Below are positions 11,237 through 22,710 of a stretch of DNA of 64,000 nucleotides, piece by piece. The stretch is taken from contig CM076151.1 of assembly GCA_038025085.1 (NCBI GenBank), positions 7,879,001 through 7,943,000 of the forward strand, read 5' to 3'. Numbering within the stretch: the stretch's first letter is position 1; each line of letters starts with the position of its first letter. Origin of the DNA: Tetragonia tetragonoides (taxonomy: Eukaryota > Streptophyta > Magnoliopsida > Caryophyllales > Aizoaceae). Position numbers and translations under genes: made by a program. Under the pieces are notes generated by a model. The model did no database searches and was not told where the DNA came from. It was given only the letters and a program-made list of their open reading frames with translations.

Positions 11237-13307
11237 GTAGAGAGGTGGGAATTCAATGTTCATTATTTGTCTCCCCACACCCCATAAATTCTCTTTGCTT
11301 TTACAGGAAACAATGGACTACGCAAACGCAATCGTGTATAATTAAGTTAAATTATTAATTAGATTTTGTGCGGTCGATAACAATTATTTTTCCCTATTGA
11401 AGGGATCATATCTATAGTTTCCCTGCAATTTAGGTCAAATCTGTAACATCTACATGTTACATTTTGAATTTTGAATCAGAAGAAATCTAGGCATGTTAAT
11501 CTAAGAAGATGATGTCAGTCTGTTCTTCCCATCCCTTCCTTGTATGCAAGGACATCTTCTTTCACAAATCGTACGAGTACTGCTTTTTGGAGAAATAGTA
11601 ATCCAATGGCTCAAAAAAGAGGAAGACCAATTCTATGGTGAGATTGCAAGGACTGAACCTTTATTGTTCTTTCAATAACAGCAGCGGATCCTCACCCTTG
11701 CCTAATCTGTACAATTGCAAAATTGTCAACAGCGTGTTTTGAAGCTAGAATTCTTCTTTTGTTTTCCCCTTACTGAAACGGTAGATGAAAATAATACAGA
11801 ACGCAAAATCAGACGAGGAGCTACCTCCTCCCTTTGGATTTTCAAAGAACTCGAACAGCTTTTGCGAACTCGAACAGCTTTTGCGGTCACCTGTATGTGC
11901 TTTCATAACTTAGGTCTTTCGATCCACCAGTAAGCAGAACTCAGAAGCTTTCTCTGTAAACTCACACTAGCTTCAAATTAATAGAACCAACCATTCAATT
12001 ATCAGACCGACGTCTGACCCTCTTTTCTGAGGGTAACCAGTACTCCAGAAAAAAAGAAAATGAAGATTGTTGCATAGTCATGAGTAGTAATTGTTGCATA
12101 ATTAAGCACATAAGATCCTATGAGAGGCACGACGAAACACTTTGATGCAGATTAACACATTGCTAATTTCGAATACTTTGTGAAATAAATCCAATCTCCT
12201 TAATCAATCTACACTAAGAAATTTGGCAAAAGTAGAAACACGAATCATTGTTCGAACCTACATCAGTGAATCTACAGCACGAAACAACACTTGCAAATAC
12301 ACAAGATAGAGAATACAAACTCAAATTGCATCATCAGCAGTCAGCACCTGGTATCCTCATGTGCACCTGCCATTGCATGCTCAAGTAGTTCAAGTGGATA
12401 ACACAAGTATTTCAGTCATCAACCAATTGAAGCCCCATAGAAATGCATAAGCAAATTTACTCAACATCGGAATCAAAAGATTATGGCGAAGTTTTACTGT
12501 AAATTGGTCATGGATGCATCTCATCTCATTTCTGATGGTGAAAGTCAAGTGTGACCACCATTCATTTCCTTTTTCTTCCCTACAAATAAACAACTGATAA
12601 ACAATCGCAGCAATGAGGCATGAACTTCGAACTTGTATTCCAAACAACTTAATTAAGGCTATCTAGGAAAGCTGTGGTCCAGGAAGCCGCGCCTATGAGA
12701 AAGGATATTAAGGGGAGAGATAATAGCAGGGCTTAAAGGTAAAGGCCTTTTCTCAAGATCTTTCTCTAGGAGAATGAAGAAAAGATTAGATAAGCTGAGT
12801 GTGCCTTTACTTCAACTTTTGTGAGAATGACTTGACTGCACATATAGGAGAGAAGTGTGCAAGAATCCATGCTCCACAACATCCCATAATGATCCAACCA
12901 AACCTTCTGTGCCTAGAATCACAAATAGTCGTGGTACGTACTATGTACTCAATGCCTTAACCTCAGCCACAATTTTTTATCACCATTACAAACTCTGCAC
13001 CATGGCTATTAAAGATGGAGCTAAACTCATCACGCATAAAATGTGATTACCTTGGATGAGCAAGGAACCATCCAATTAGACTGTCACCTGCCGAGAATCA
13101 CAGATCATCAAATCCAATCACAAACATGAACTGGAAAATTTGAAGCAATCTTGCATCATATACCTTGCTAATGTCATTGTGTTTGCCAAATAAGTAATCA
13201 GTAATATTACTGTATTATCTAGCTCTGTATGAACCATCATCCTACACAATTACGCATGTTGTGAGTAAAGCATTACTGAGGAATTTACCCATGATTCAAA
13301 GACTTAG
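11237..13307. other. Intergenic DNA, no gene recognised
   Basis: Several short open frames on both strands have no family resemblance and no linked splice sites. The 3'UTR of the unassigned minus-strand gene may extend into its right end. Confidence 0.4.
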
Positions 13308-14432
13308 TCAAAGGACGGCATCTAAATTTTCCTCTTCCCTCCAAAGATTCCTCCTAATACTCTCTGGCATTTCTTCCCCATGCCAATGAAGGTCCACATC
13401 TGGGTAGAGAACTCCTGTCAAGTTCTGGTTCCTGGCTTCATTGCCTTCAATAGACAAGGTTGTTCTAATTTAGTAGACTGTATAATAGTAGATACAAATT
13501 CTTCCATCAAGCAACTCAAAAGTACTCCCTAAACACTTCCAGGTTCAACCCCATGCAATAATAAATATTGTTAACAATGGTTTTAAGGTAAGCCTTCTCA
13601 AACTAACTTGAAGAATGGGGCACTAATAGGAGTTCGGTTCTCAAAAGAGGGCAGTAGAGGAAGAGTGAAGATGATGTGCGAAAGGAACCCACATACCTCC
13701 TTATGAGAGAGACTGGATGATAAGGATTCCTTGAAGCCTCCATGGGTGCGAAGGTGCATTGTAATGCGGCACTAAATCTTGGTGAAGATTCCTCAAAACC
13801 TGTGGGAACCAACTCTGAAACAAATGATAAATGCGAGAACCAGTGGCTACAATTTGTGGTTCCAACCATTAGCCTTAATTAACTGGACTAAAATTTCTGC
13901 ACAGTGAAGAGACTACTATTGTCACCGGTGTCTAGTTGGACTTTGCCAGCAATGCTACTATGACATTTGATCCTTCTGTTATGTATTTAGTTGTCTATAC
14001 CATATATTCCATCTCAACAAGATTAGTTGGAGCTTCAGTGAAAACTAAGCATGAACTTGTTCTTCAAAATAATTTGGTGCATAACTAGCAATAACTCAGA
14101 GGATCTGTGTTCTGGAGAAAGATGCTACAAGAATATCATATGAATCATCCATTAGTAACTTTCAACTTCCAACATCTGGAGTACATATCCTTATACTACA
14201 TGTAATGAACAAGACTATTGCAGGTCTACTTGTATTATTCCAACAGGACCCTATGTTGGAGCTAAGATAAGCAAGTTGCAAGCTGACTGCAAACTCCAAA
14301 GTCCAAACTCTATCAATACTCTTCTCTCATCGAGTAATCTCTCCATTATCGCCCTTAATGCAGATATATAGGGTCTCCTTGCATACCTTCTCACAGATGG
14401 AAAGTTTAGATGGTTCAAGGGAAAGAAAGAAT
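13308..14432 (-). CDS. Unassigned multi-exon gene, three 3'-terminal exons
   Basis: Three open blocks join in consistent phase: 14432-14295, 13814-13697 and 13464-13308. The last two have canonical sites (TTTCAG|AG, AGGAG|GTATGT, AATTAG|A), with one Arg codon shared as AG+A. The donor after the first block (TGGA|GTTTGC) is weaker. The first block reads PLNHLNFPSVRRYARRPYIS and RAIMERLLDERRVLIEFGLW. The second begins LVPTGFEESSPRFSAALQ. The third begins TTLSIEGNEARNQNLTGVLY, then PDVDLHWHGEEMPESIRRNL, and ends NLDAVL before TGA at 13,310-13,308. Composition is protein-like (charged, no low complexity), but I do not recognise the family. The 5' end is not found. A further exon-like block (15,598-15,542) with good sites may belong here. 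It could be a living gene with missing 5' exons or a decayed one. Confidence 0.45.
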
Positions 14433-16990
14433 CTCAGATCATATGATTAGCTAAATCTTGACATCATTGTTAATTATCCATTTTTTGAATTACCGGTCTC
14501 CTCAATCTGTTTTTAGTTAGTCTACTAGCGTCTGTTTATATGCAAAATCCTCAGACTTGGATTATAGTATATCATAAAATGGTATGGGGACTTCGATGAT
14601 TGTAACAAACAATAAAGTGTTAATACCTAATGAATGCACCCCTGAAGATTTGGATAACCAAATCTACAAATTTATAATGTGAAAAACAATTGGCAGTCCT
14701 AGATTTTCAGATGCCAATATAATTAGCTAAGTACAGAGTAGAGGCTCATAAAAACTTTTGAGAAAAATTTATATTCAGTCTACCTTTGTCTACCTCAATA
14801 TGTGATCATTTAGCAAAATGTTTACTTGTAAGAGAAAGGCAGAAGAGTTAAAAGGATGCAAGTGGACCAAATGAAATGTCATACATGGTCCTTTGAGAGA
14901 TTCCATCAGGTGATCATATGTCTGGTAGCCCATAACTTTGCTCATAGAAGTCTGGTATGATCATTGAGTTTGATCTTCATTTCCTTATTGAGAGCAAGAC
15001 ATGGTGATGGGCAAAGCCAAATTGAACTTTGTGCTGACTAAAAGAGGTTATATTCCAACTTGCTTTTCATTAAAGACTAGAAAGGATCGAAATGCGCTAC
15101 CTGAAGCTATGAACCAGAACTTACTATAGGACGAATTGAAGTACCAAGTTTGGAAAAGCACAACTGGCTCCATTACTTCACTCTATGGCAACAGCAAACG
15201 CCAAAACCAATCAATCATCAACAGATGCCCTTGTTGTAAATAGTACCACACTAATATTTGTAGTTCTTGCTATGTGCTTTTAATTCGTTTCAACTACAAA
15301 AGGATTAGGTTAGCATCACTATATTATGGTCTGCACCTAACAACATTAATGATTGCTTTGCATGGGTACACCAATCACATAACTCGATCACTCTGGAAGA
15401 TCACTAGAATTCCATATGATCAATGTGTCTGTCGGTATTAACGGGCGGGTAAAGGGGGGTGGCTTGCTTCCATAATTCCATGATATGCAGGACAAGGAAA
15501 ACATGGAGGAAATACAAAAGTGCTAGTCATATACCAAGCAGAGAACTCTAGGTCGGTAGCAGCTGCTGAACATCTTCTCCAAATCCTGTTACCTGTAAGT
15601 TAGTTAAAGAGAAATTTAGGACATACTAAAACCATGGGTTAGAAGCTCTCAAACAATTTGTTAAAAGTATAAGAGCAAACTTTGATTGCAAGAAGCATCT
15701 TCGTATACCAGTAATAAAAAAAATGTTTAGCTTTATCAAAACATAAGATTACCGAATATATCCAATTAAACATAAATCACAAATTATAAAGTCTAAATTT
15801 CCATAAATCAGAGAAAATGAACAAGTATAGATAACCAAGCAGCTCCTATCAAGCTTGACAGAACATCAAAGAGAGTCCCACCAAGCTCCTAAAGGATTAG
15901 GTAACATGACTTGATTGTTGACTTGTTCTTTGAGGTAAAGGTTCCACAGGAAATCATTGTACGGAATAAGGTAGCCAGCTAGAGGGGTTGGAATGTTGTT
16001 GAGGATCAAGTACAAGTGTACAACAAAAGAATCACCTGCGATAAGGAGCACAAGAAGATTGAAGATTTTCTTCAGAATTACTTTGTTGACAACTTCCAAG
16101 ATATAAATGATAATCAATCAACTGCTTGTGGTCACTCGTGAAAGTTTCAGTACTGTCAGTGGAATTATTGTGAATCTTTCAAGCCCCACCTAATGCCTTG
16201 ACGAGGGTAATAAAAACAGAAGAACCTACTCTGCAAAAAAATCCTAAAAGATAGGAAAGCATACACTGGCAAGGCTCTATCCACCCCTCAAAAATAATTA
16301 CAAGATAACCATTTGCTAAACAGATTGGCAAGTTAATAAACCAAATCTAACACTCTTTTAGGCTTCTAGCTGCTTTCGGTATTTGAGACAATTCCCAGTT
16401 TTCTTTTCACAATATAACTTATCTTCTGAAATTTTATGCTCAATAAACTTGCCTGTCAAAGATCAGACTTTGCGGATTTAACAAATACATCATGAAGTAT
16501 GAAGCCAAATTACCTTCCTTTCAAAAAAGATATCAATTAAGCACATGTTCTACTGTAAGTATATGCTCGTTCTGGTGGAATTAAACTTGAAGGACTGAAT
16601 ACATTAGATCAGCAGGAAAGTATTCTAGAAATCAGGACCTTAACGCCTTGACCCCGTATATTATCAGGTATAAGCTCGGGAAAAGGACTTTAGCATAAGC
16701 AAAATATGAATAACAGAAAGAGGAATAGTGATTAGAAATAGTAATTAGGGATACTGATTCTTCTACCTGGTGATCCTTTTTTTTCTTTTTTTATCCTCCT
16801 TATTTTTGTGGTTCCTAAGGATAGGGAGACATATCACAAAAATTCCACATATTTTCTGAAAGACCCTGGGCCAAAAACTGTGTCCAATAGGCACTGCCCC
16901 ACCACTCTTCATCATTATAAGGAGCATGCATTACCAACTCTCTTCTCATACCATACCTTGCTGACTGCTGCTTTCTCCAACTCGTATTCT
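14433..16990. other. Region with unplaced coding-like blocks
   Basis: On the minus strand, 15,598-15,542 is bounded by TTACAG|GT and CTTG|GTATATG and reads NRIWRRCSAAATDLEFSAW. At 16,050-15,866 an open frame after CGCAG|GT reads LYLILNNIPTPLAGYLIPYN and ends in a stop. At 14,960-14,895 a shorter open stretch reads VMGYQTYDHLMESLKGP. I cannot join these into one frame or name them. The rest is AT-rich DNA. The right end is the promoter of the RADIALIS-like gene. Confidence 0.35.
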
Positions 16991-17007
16991 TCCTTCTCTC
17001 CTGCTTC

Positions 17008-17016
17008 TATAAATAG
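17008..17016 (+). promoter_or_regulatory. TATA box of the RADIALIS-like gene
   Basis: TATAAATAG lies 88 bp upstream of the start codon, a normal distance for a plant TATA box with a short leader. Confidence 0.65.
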
Positions 17017-17095
17017 TTTCCAAGAGGCCTGGTTCTTTGGCATCCTCTTTTATCCTTAAAACACCAACTTTGCTCTCTAGTTTTCAATCGAACCT

Positions 17096-18124
17096 ATGGC
17101 TTCCTCCCAAGGCTCGGACACGGAATCCTCTTGGAATCCTAAGAGTTACAATTGGACTCGTAAGCAAAACGATGCCTTTGAAAGGGCTATTGCTATATAT
17201 GACAAAGAAACTCCTGATCGTTGGCAAAATATTGCCAAAGCAGTCGGAGACAAAACCGTGGAAGAGTGTAAGACGCATTACGAACACCTCGTCGAGGATA
17301 TCAAGGACATTGAGGCAGGCAGAGTTCCCTTACCTAATTACAGTGACGATAGAAAGAAAGGGTAACCAAGGAAACTTGAGAGACAAAGAACAAAGGTAAC
17401 ACAGCTCCAAAGTCTCACTGTAGTATCCTTAATTATTTATCTGTTGGTTTCAGACTCTTCCTGCATCTTTTGACATGCAACATTGAAACTTAAAAGTCTG
17501 GTCTAGGCACAAACTCTCACTTTCCATTTTTAGCAAATTACTATTTTATATATCCAAGCAAAAACAGACCACTAAAAAGGTACTAACTGTCATTAACAAA
17601 AGACACCAATCCAATTTGGATTGCCAAACATCTTGTCAGACTGGAAATAAGTCTTGTTTTAGTTATCAAACTTAACAACCTAATCATGAAACCCCATTTA
17701 TAGTCATAAATTTAGACTGTCATTATCTCACTAACCCACCCAAAAATTTCCTTTAGGGGAAAGTATCATTTGACAAGATAATATTATCTTTACTATGAAC
17801 ACTATGTTAATGCATTTTATTACTCTAAAATCCACAACAAAGTATAATCACGGTTTGAACATATGCATACACGCCTTTCGTCCCTTGGCGACGATAATGG
17901 AAGGCATTTTTCACAACCAACAATGCACCATTTACCAAGGGAGTAGAAACATTAGACTAATACATAAAATCCACAATGCAACAGATCATCATGACCACAT
18001 GAATTATTTTTTGAGATACCAACAATAATTGATACTGAACAACAGAAGACGTACCTTAATTTAGAAATGCTAACAAAATCTTTGTTTTCTTTAATGCAGG
18101 CTGAAGAATCTAAAGCTCCATTGA
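17096..18124 (+). CDS. RL: RADIALIS-like MYB/SANT-domain protein, two coding exons
   Basis: Small single-repeat MYB proteins of this family act in the nucleus or cytoplasm. In snapdragon RADIALIS antagonises other MYB partners in floral asymmetry; other members act in seeds and light responses. Exon 1 (17096-17361) encodes the SANT domain: [30 protein letters not shown] and [12 protein letters not shown], with Trp20 and Trp43 and a Tyr at the third aromatic position. GRVPLPNY, typical of the family, follows. Splicing at AAAGG|GTAACC to TGCAG|GCTGAAG (acceptor end 18,099) adds LKNLKLH before TGA at 18,122-18,124, matching the short basic tail (..LRNLK..) of RADIALIS. That gives 96 residues. 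If the intron is kept, the protein ends seven residues earlier at TAA 17,363-17,365. Confidence 0.88.
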
Positions 18125-18354
18125 GGATGTAGCTGATTGAATAAAACAATTAATTAGTTCGTAGCGCTAGTAAATTAAAGCTGCTGATTTTTCTCCCCTT
18201 TGTCTCTTTCCGAGTTATCAGTTCTGTGTAACAATTTATCAAGTAGCTAAATCTAATTCAGCCTAATGTCACTAGTAAGGATTATTATGAAATGGACGTA
18301 ATTATTATTAGTGTTGTGAATTTTCTTTTGTTCGAATTTCAGTTAATGGTGACA

Positions 18355-18620
18355 AATTCGAAGGAATTTGAAGGTCCAATATCGATCGAAACATGAAATT
18401 GAACATCATGATCTTGAAATTAGGGTTTTGAAGTCCAATATCAATCAGAAAAGGAACATAGAACATGACTAATTGACATTTTCGTACAAATTTGAAGGTC
18501 CGATATCAATCGGAAACTAAAAATTGAACAATATGATCTCAAAGCTAGGGCTTAAAAGCTCCAATTTCAATTTGAAATGGAAAATTTGAACATCATTTCG
18601 AAGCTAGGGTTTCAGAAAAT
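18355..18620. repeat. Degenerate tandem repeat, ~60-70-bp unit, about four copies
   Basis: The phrase GAAGGTCCAATATCRATC..GAAA..TGAACATCATGATCTYGAAATTAGGGTTT recurs with changes from about 18,360, 18,430, 18,492 and 18,555. It lies just downstream of the RADIALIS-like gene. Confidence 0.65.
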
Positions 18621-19384
18621 CTCACCTTTGCGCTTTGAGTTCCCTACATTTGGTGACCGCTGACCGGGAGAGGAGAGAGAGAGAGAGCGCGGCGGGAAAT
18701 GCTGCCTTTGAAGTCGATTGATAAAACGACGAACGACTGACCTTAAACGCCAAGTAGTCAACGACTATTTTCCATTTAATTTTAAGACTAATAAAATGAG
18801 AATGAGAGACAAGAAAAAAAAAATGAGAATGAGAGGAGTGGCTCCATTTTTTTATGATTCTGTTGAACATACAATTTTGTAGACGCAAGAAAATCGAATT
18901 TCTAAACCCATTATATTATGAGAAGGACCGCTTAAAGGCTCATAACAACATATACAAAATGGGCCTCAAACCCTCAACCTCAAGGCCGGAGGGATAGGAG
19001 CTCAATTGCTCAAATACTTTGACTCTTGGAGGCTTGGTGAGATGTGTAACCCTGTTTTGACAAAATTTGCGTGAATTTAGAGCTGGCCATGAGCCCAATC
19101 GAATAATAAAAAGTTTGGGTTGAGCTTGACTTGAATTGAAATTATCGAACTAGAGTCAACCTGATTTAAACTTGGTTTGAATGATAAAGTTAAGCTTTAA
19201 ATACTATGATATATATTGCCAAATAATATAAATAAAACAATTGTCAATTTGTTGCCCTAATTGTTTCTTTTGTTCATTCAATTAGAACATTCGAAGATCA
19301 AATATAAAATAGGAATAAATTTTAAGAAATAAGATGGCAACCATAATTTGTTAAAGATAATTACATAATGGACATCAATTATTA
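18621..19384. other. Intergenic DNA, no gene recognised
   Basis: AT-rich with a GA-rich tract at 18,672-18,690. From 19,083 (TAGAGCTGGCCATGAGCC) it may be the left end of a larger inverted-repeat element ending near 19,738. Confidence 0.4.
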
Positions 19385-19628
19385 CTCTCTCCGTACCAAG
19401 TTTATCTTTACATTGGATTTTTTACGTTCTCTAAGACACTACTTTGACCATGAACATTTATGATTTCATAATTATAGAATTTATAATAAGATGATATTCT
19501 GAAAATACTATTTAAAATGAATCTAACAACACGGTATAATTTTTCACAAATAAGTGGTCAAAGTTCACAAACTTTGACCTTAAAAAGTCAATGTAAAGAT
19601 AAACTTGATATAGAGCCATAGAGGGAGT
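19385..19628. mobile_element. Stowaway-like MITE
   Basis: It is flanked by TA at 19,383 and 19,629. The left end (CTCTCTCCGTACCAAGTTTATC) and the complement of the right end (ACTCCCTCTATGGC..AAGTTTATC) share the CTCCCTCCG-type terminus and then TTTATCTTTACATTG. About 244 bp, AT-rich inside, no coding capacity. Confidence 0.8.
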
Positions 19629-19861
19629 TACAATTGCGCCGAACTCCATAAAATTTGGGTTGCTTCGTTTATTAATCGGCCCAAATCAAGCCCAAACAGT
19701 TTACAAACAACTTGGCTCATGATCATCTTATCTCTAGATGTATAAAGTGTTCACCCAAATTCAAAATTTTAATCTTTACATTAACCTGCCTTGCGCAAAG
19801 TATATGACTTTCTTCCTCGGGAAGTTCTTTTTAACAAAGGAGTTCGTTTAACTACATTTTT

Positions 19862-20095
19862 ATGTTGCTAGTACATTCTACATTGTATCATACAGTAAAG
19901 TCTGAAGTTTGCGCATCATACTCAAAACATCTATACTCTAATTTTCAAGCAATCCAAAACAGAATCATCATTCATTTCTGTTTTGCTAGTACATTCTATC
20001 ACACAGCAAAGTTTAAAGTTTGTAACATTATTGTGCATCACTCAAACATCTATCTACTCAATTTCTCACACAATCCCACAACAGAACCAAAGTGT
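19862..20095. repeat. Tandem duplication, ~120-bp unit, two copies
   Basis: TTGCTAGTACATTCTA and a following RCAAAACATCTAT..AATTTTC/TCTC..AACAGAA pattern occur from about 19,864 and again from about 19,984. Overlapping open frames here are products of the repeat. Confidence 0.65.
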
Positions 20096-20445
20096 ACTAA
20101 TAAAAACATATCCGTTCATCGTTTTAGTGTGGGGCAAACAAAATCCACCCAAAAGGCCCAAATCTTTTACGGATAAGTTGAATGACAAAATTGACCGTGA
20201 CAAAACAAGTGGTACAAAAGACCACAAAGCTTCGATTGTGCCCAAAAATCAAGAAAATATTCAAGCAAGCTTCGATTTATTTTTCTTTCTACTCATGCAA
20301 TACGCAAATTTTTATACTCCCACCTCCACGGAGCTGCGTGAAGTTGGGAGAGGCAGATAAGGTCCACGGGCAGGAGAGAGAGAATGAACAGGAGAGAGAA
20401 AGAGAGAAAAAGGATAAAGGCTCTAAGTAGCTAGGTGGAGAAGAG

Positions 20446-20976
20446 AGTATAACTAGGGATGGCAGTCCCACTCGCACCCGCTGGATATCCGATCCACCCG
20501 ACCGGATATAAGTGGATATGGATGATATTAGACGGATGACTAGCGGATAGAATATGGATATGGATAATATGCGGGTAGGATATGGATGACAATGTATCAT
20601 GCATTTATCCACCCCATGAATATCCATCAATTTATTAATGTTTATTTTTATTTATAAAAATACAGAAAATAGCCACATACATAAGAAAATTTATCCCAAA
20701 ACTCTTGCATGCCTTATTATTTTCTTCATAGATGTTTGCAAATGACAACAACCTATTTATATACTTATTTGAATTATGTAAGGTATTAATCTGGCTTTTT
20801 TAAAAGTATTTTTATGTTAATTTCATAATTTTAAGATTGTTTTGGAAAAATAATGGAGGTCCAATGAATATCCATTTACCCATTACATCCAACGGATAAG
20901 GATATGGACGGAGGGAGTTAAAGTAAATGAATATGGATATGGCTCTACCCGATCCATTGTCATCCCTAAGTATAAC
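20446..20976. mobile_element. hAT-type MITE with perfect 8-bp target-site duplication
   Basis: The element body is 20,454-20,968 (515 bp). It is bracketed by the identical octamer AGTATAAC at 20,446-20,453 and 20,969-20,976. The termini are inverted: TAGGGATGGCAGTCC at the left against the complement of the right end, TAGGGATGACAATGG. Eight-base duplications with a TAGGG-type terminus are characteristic of hAT elements. Inside, GGATATGGAT-like phrases are repeated near both ends. No transposase frame is present. Confidence 0.88.
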
Positions 20977-21674
20977 TCACCTATTGCATTCAATAGAACA
21001 ATCCCATCTTGAATTATTGGCTCCCATCAACTGACACTTTACCTTTCTACATTGTGCAATACCGAAAAATCATAAACAGACCAATTAAGCAGCCATTAAC
21101 CTAACCTTAATGAAATATCTGTGGAAATATAATCTTGTAAATTTGTAATGTACTTTTCTCAAATCACATTATACATACTCTATTACTCAATTGTATTTTC
21201 GCTCTCAACAAATTATTGAGAAGCCTAGGTTGCCTAAATTAACAGTGTTGTTGTCAATTGTTTGGTGCAGCAAATTGGCAAAGTAACAATCAAAAACATT
21301 TTATGCAAATAAAGAAAACAATAGATAAAATAATTTTTGAGTATTGGGATCCAATCATTTTCATTACTTTCGGCTTCAGAAACTCCTAATTACAAAACTA
21401 ACAGTAACATCCAAACCATCAGTAACCAAATCTCTTAGAACACCATAGACCTCAGACCCAATGGAAACCCACTTAGTTCCCACTTTTTTAGTAACAGTAA
21501 CAAGTAACCAGATCAAAACTTAAAGTAACCCAAACCCAGAGAACAGCAACAGTAACAGAGTAACAAGTAACGGTAACATAAATTTCGGCCCAGGCCCACG
21601 ATAGCCCAAGCCCAATTTTTTTAAGACTCTCACACACCACCAATCTAACCCAACCATCCTTTAACCCTAGTAAC
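20977..21674 (-). other. 3' flank and 3'UTR of the glycine-rich RNA-binding protein gene
   Basis: The part nearest the stop codon (21,487-21,575) is packed with GTAAC on the plus strand, that is GUUAC in the transcript. It is likely 3'UTR. No other gene is seen. Confidence 0.5.
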
Positions 21675-22509
21675 TTAACTCCTCCAGCTACCTTCAGAAT
21701 TTCCACCACGGGAACCACCATAACCGCCACCACCTCCGTAACCACCACCACCGCCTTCACGACGGCCACCACCGTAACCGCCACCGCCACCTCCGTATCC
21801 ACGGCTGCCACCGCCTCCGTAACCGCCACCTCCACCTTCACGACGACCACCACCGCCGCCATATCCACCACCACCGCCGCTACGGAAACCACCGCCACCG
21901 CCTGATCCACGCGATTGTGCCTCGTTTACTGTGATTTGACGTCCGTCTAGGGTTTGACCGTTCATTTTATCGATGGCCTCGTGCATCGCTTGCTCTGTTG
22001 CGAATGTTACGAATCCGAATCCCCTTGACCTTCCTGTCTCACGGTCGTTGATGATCTGAAATAAACACAAAATCATAAAAACAACGTCAGATCTAGCTAG
22101 ATCTATAATCAAATAGTGAAGATTGGGGAAAAAATCGACGAAAATATTGATCGTCTTTTAATGTAATGAATGATGAACATACCGTATAACGGATATCATA
22201 TCAAATCATTATCATCATCAATAAAAGAACAAATCAAGTAACAGTAGTATAACGAGAACAGGAGTAACAGTAACATAGATCAAGTAACAATTTTCATCAC
22301 AAGAGCGAGAGATTTTAGTAACGATGAACCAGAGAGAAATCCGAAAACGATGAAGTTTTTCGTCATATATTTCAGATCTCTGGCACCGAACGGACCTTAG
22401 ACTCAGTGACGTCACCGAATTCAGAGAAAGCCCTCTCAAGAGCTTGATCATCGGTGGCCCATGCAAGGCCTCCGACGAAACATCTGTACTCAACATCAGA
22501 AGCAGCCAT
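21675..22509 (-). CDS. GRP7: Glycine-rich RNA-binding protein (GRP7/GRP8-like), two exons
   Basis: This family binds RNA in nucleus and cytoplasm and controls splicing, stability and export in clock, cold and stress responses. Exon 1 is 22509-22396 and exon 2 is 22055-21675. The phase-0 join AAG|GTCCGT to TTTCAG|ATC gives 164 residues, about the family length. One RRM is complete: RNP2 is CFVGGLAW (residues 10-17) and RNP1 is RGFGFVTF (49-56). From residue about 90 the tail is Gly-rich (GGYGGGG) with RREGGGG inserts. Splitting the RRM after residue 38 is the conserved intron position in this family. The start is the ATG at 22,509, giving [10 protein letters not shown]. In Arabidopsis this intron is alternatively spliced by the protein itself to lower its own level. 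The valine-rich open frame in the other frame is a shadow. Confidence 0.95.
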
Positions 22510-22594
22510 TGTTAATGGAGGAAAAGAGGAGAGAGAAAATTGAGGAAAAAGGAAGGAAAGAGAGAGCACGAGGAAATAGGGGAGGAGAGGTGAT

Positions 22595-22638
22595 GAATAT
22601 ATAGTGGGGGAGATATGAAGGGGGGTTATTTAGGGTTT
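22595..22638 (-). promoter_or_regulatory. Core promoter of the GRP gene: TATA box and telo-box
   Basis: On the minus strand CTATATATTC (22,605-22,596) lies about 87-96 bp upstream of the ATG and is a good TATA box. About 30 bp further upstream is AAACCCTA (22,638-22,631), the plant telo-box. It is common in promoters of genes for the translation and RNA machinery. Further GGGTTA repeats occur at 22,690-22,710. Confidence 0.6.
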
Positions 22639-22710
22639 GGGGTGAAGAGAAGACTATGCGTTTACACGAAAAAATATCGGGGGGTTAACTAGGGTTAAGG
22701 GTTAAGGTGT

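Noticed and set aside
13603..13869. 88-residue open frame as a gene of its own
   Set aside because: Only its central part (13,814-13,697) is bounded by good splice sites. It is treated as an exon of the unassigned gene.
17037..17399. 120-residue open frame overlapping the RADIALIS-like gene
   Set aside because: Different frame from the clear SANT domain; no family resemblance.
21488..21910. Valine-rich 140-residue open frame
   Set aside because: It is the off-frame reading of the GRP glycine repeat and its GTAAC-rich 3'UTR.
22690..22710. Interstitial telomere
   Set aside because: Only a few GGGTTA-like units, better explained as telo-box-type promoter sequence of the GRP gene.
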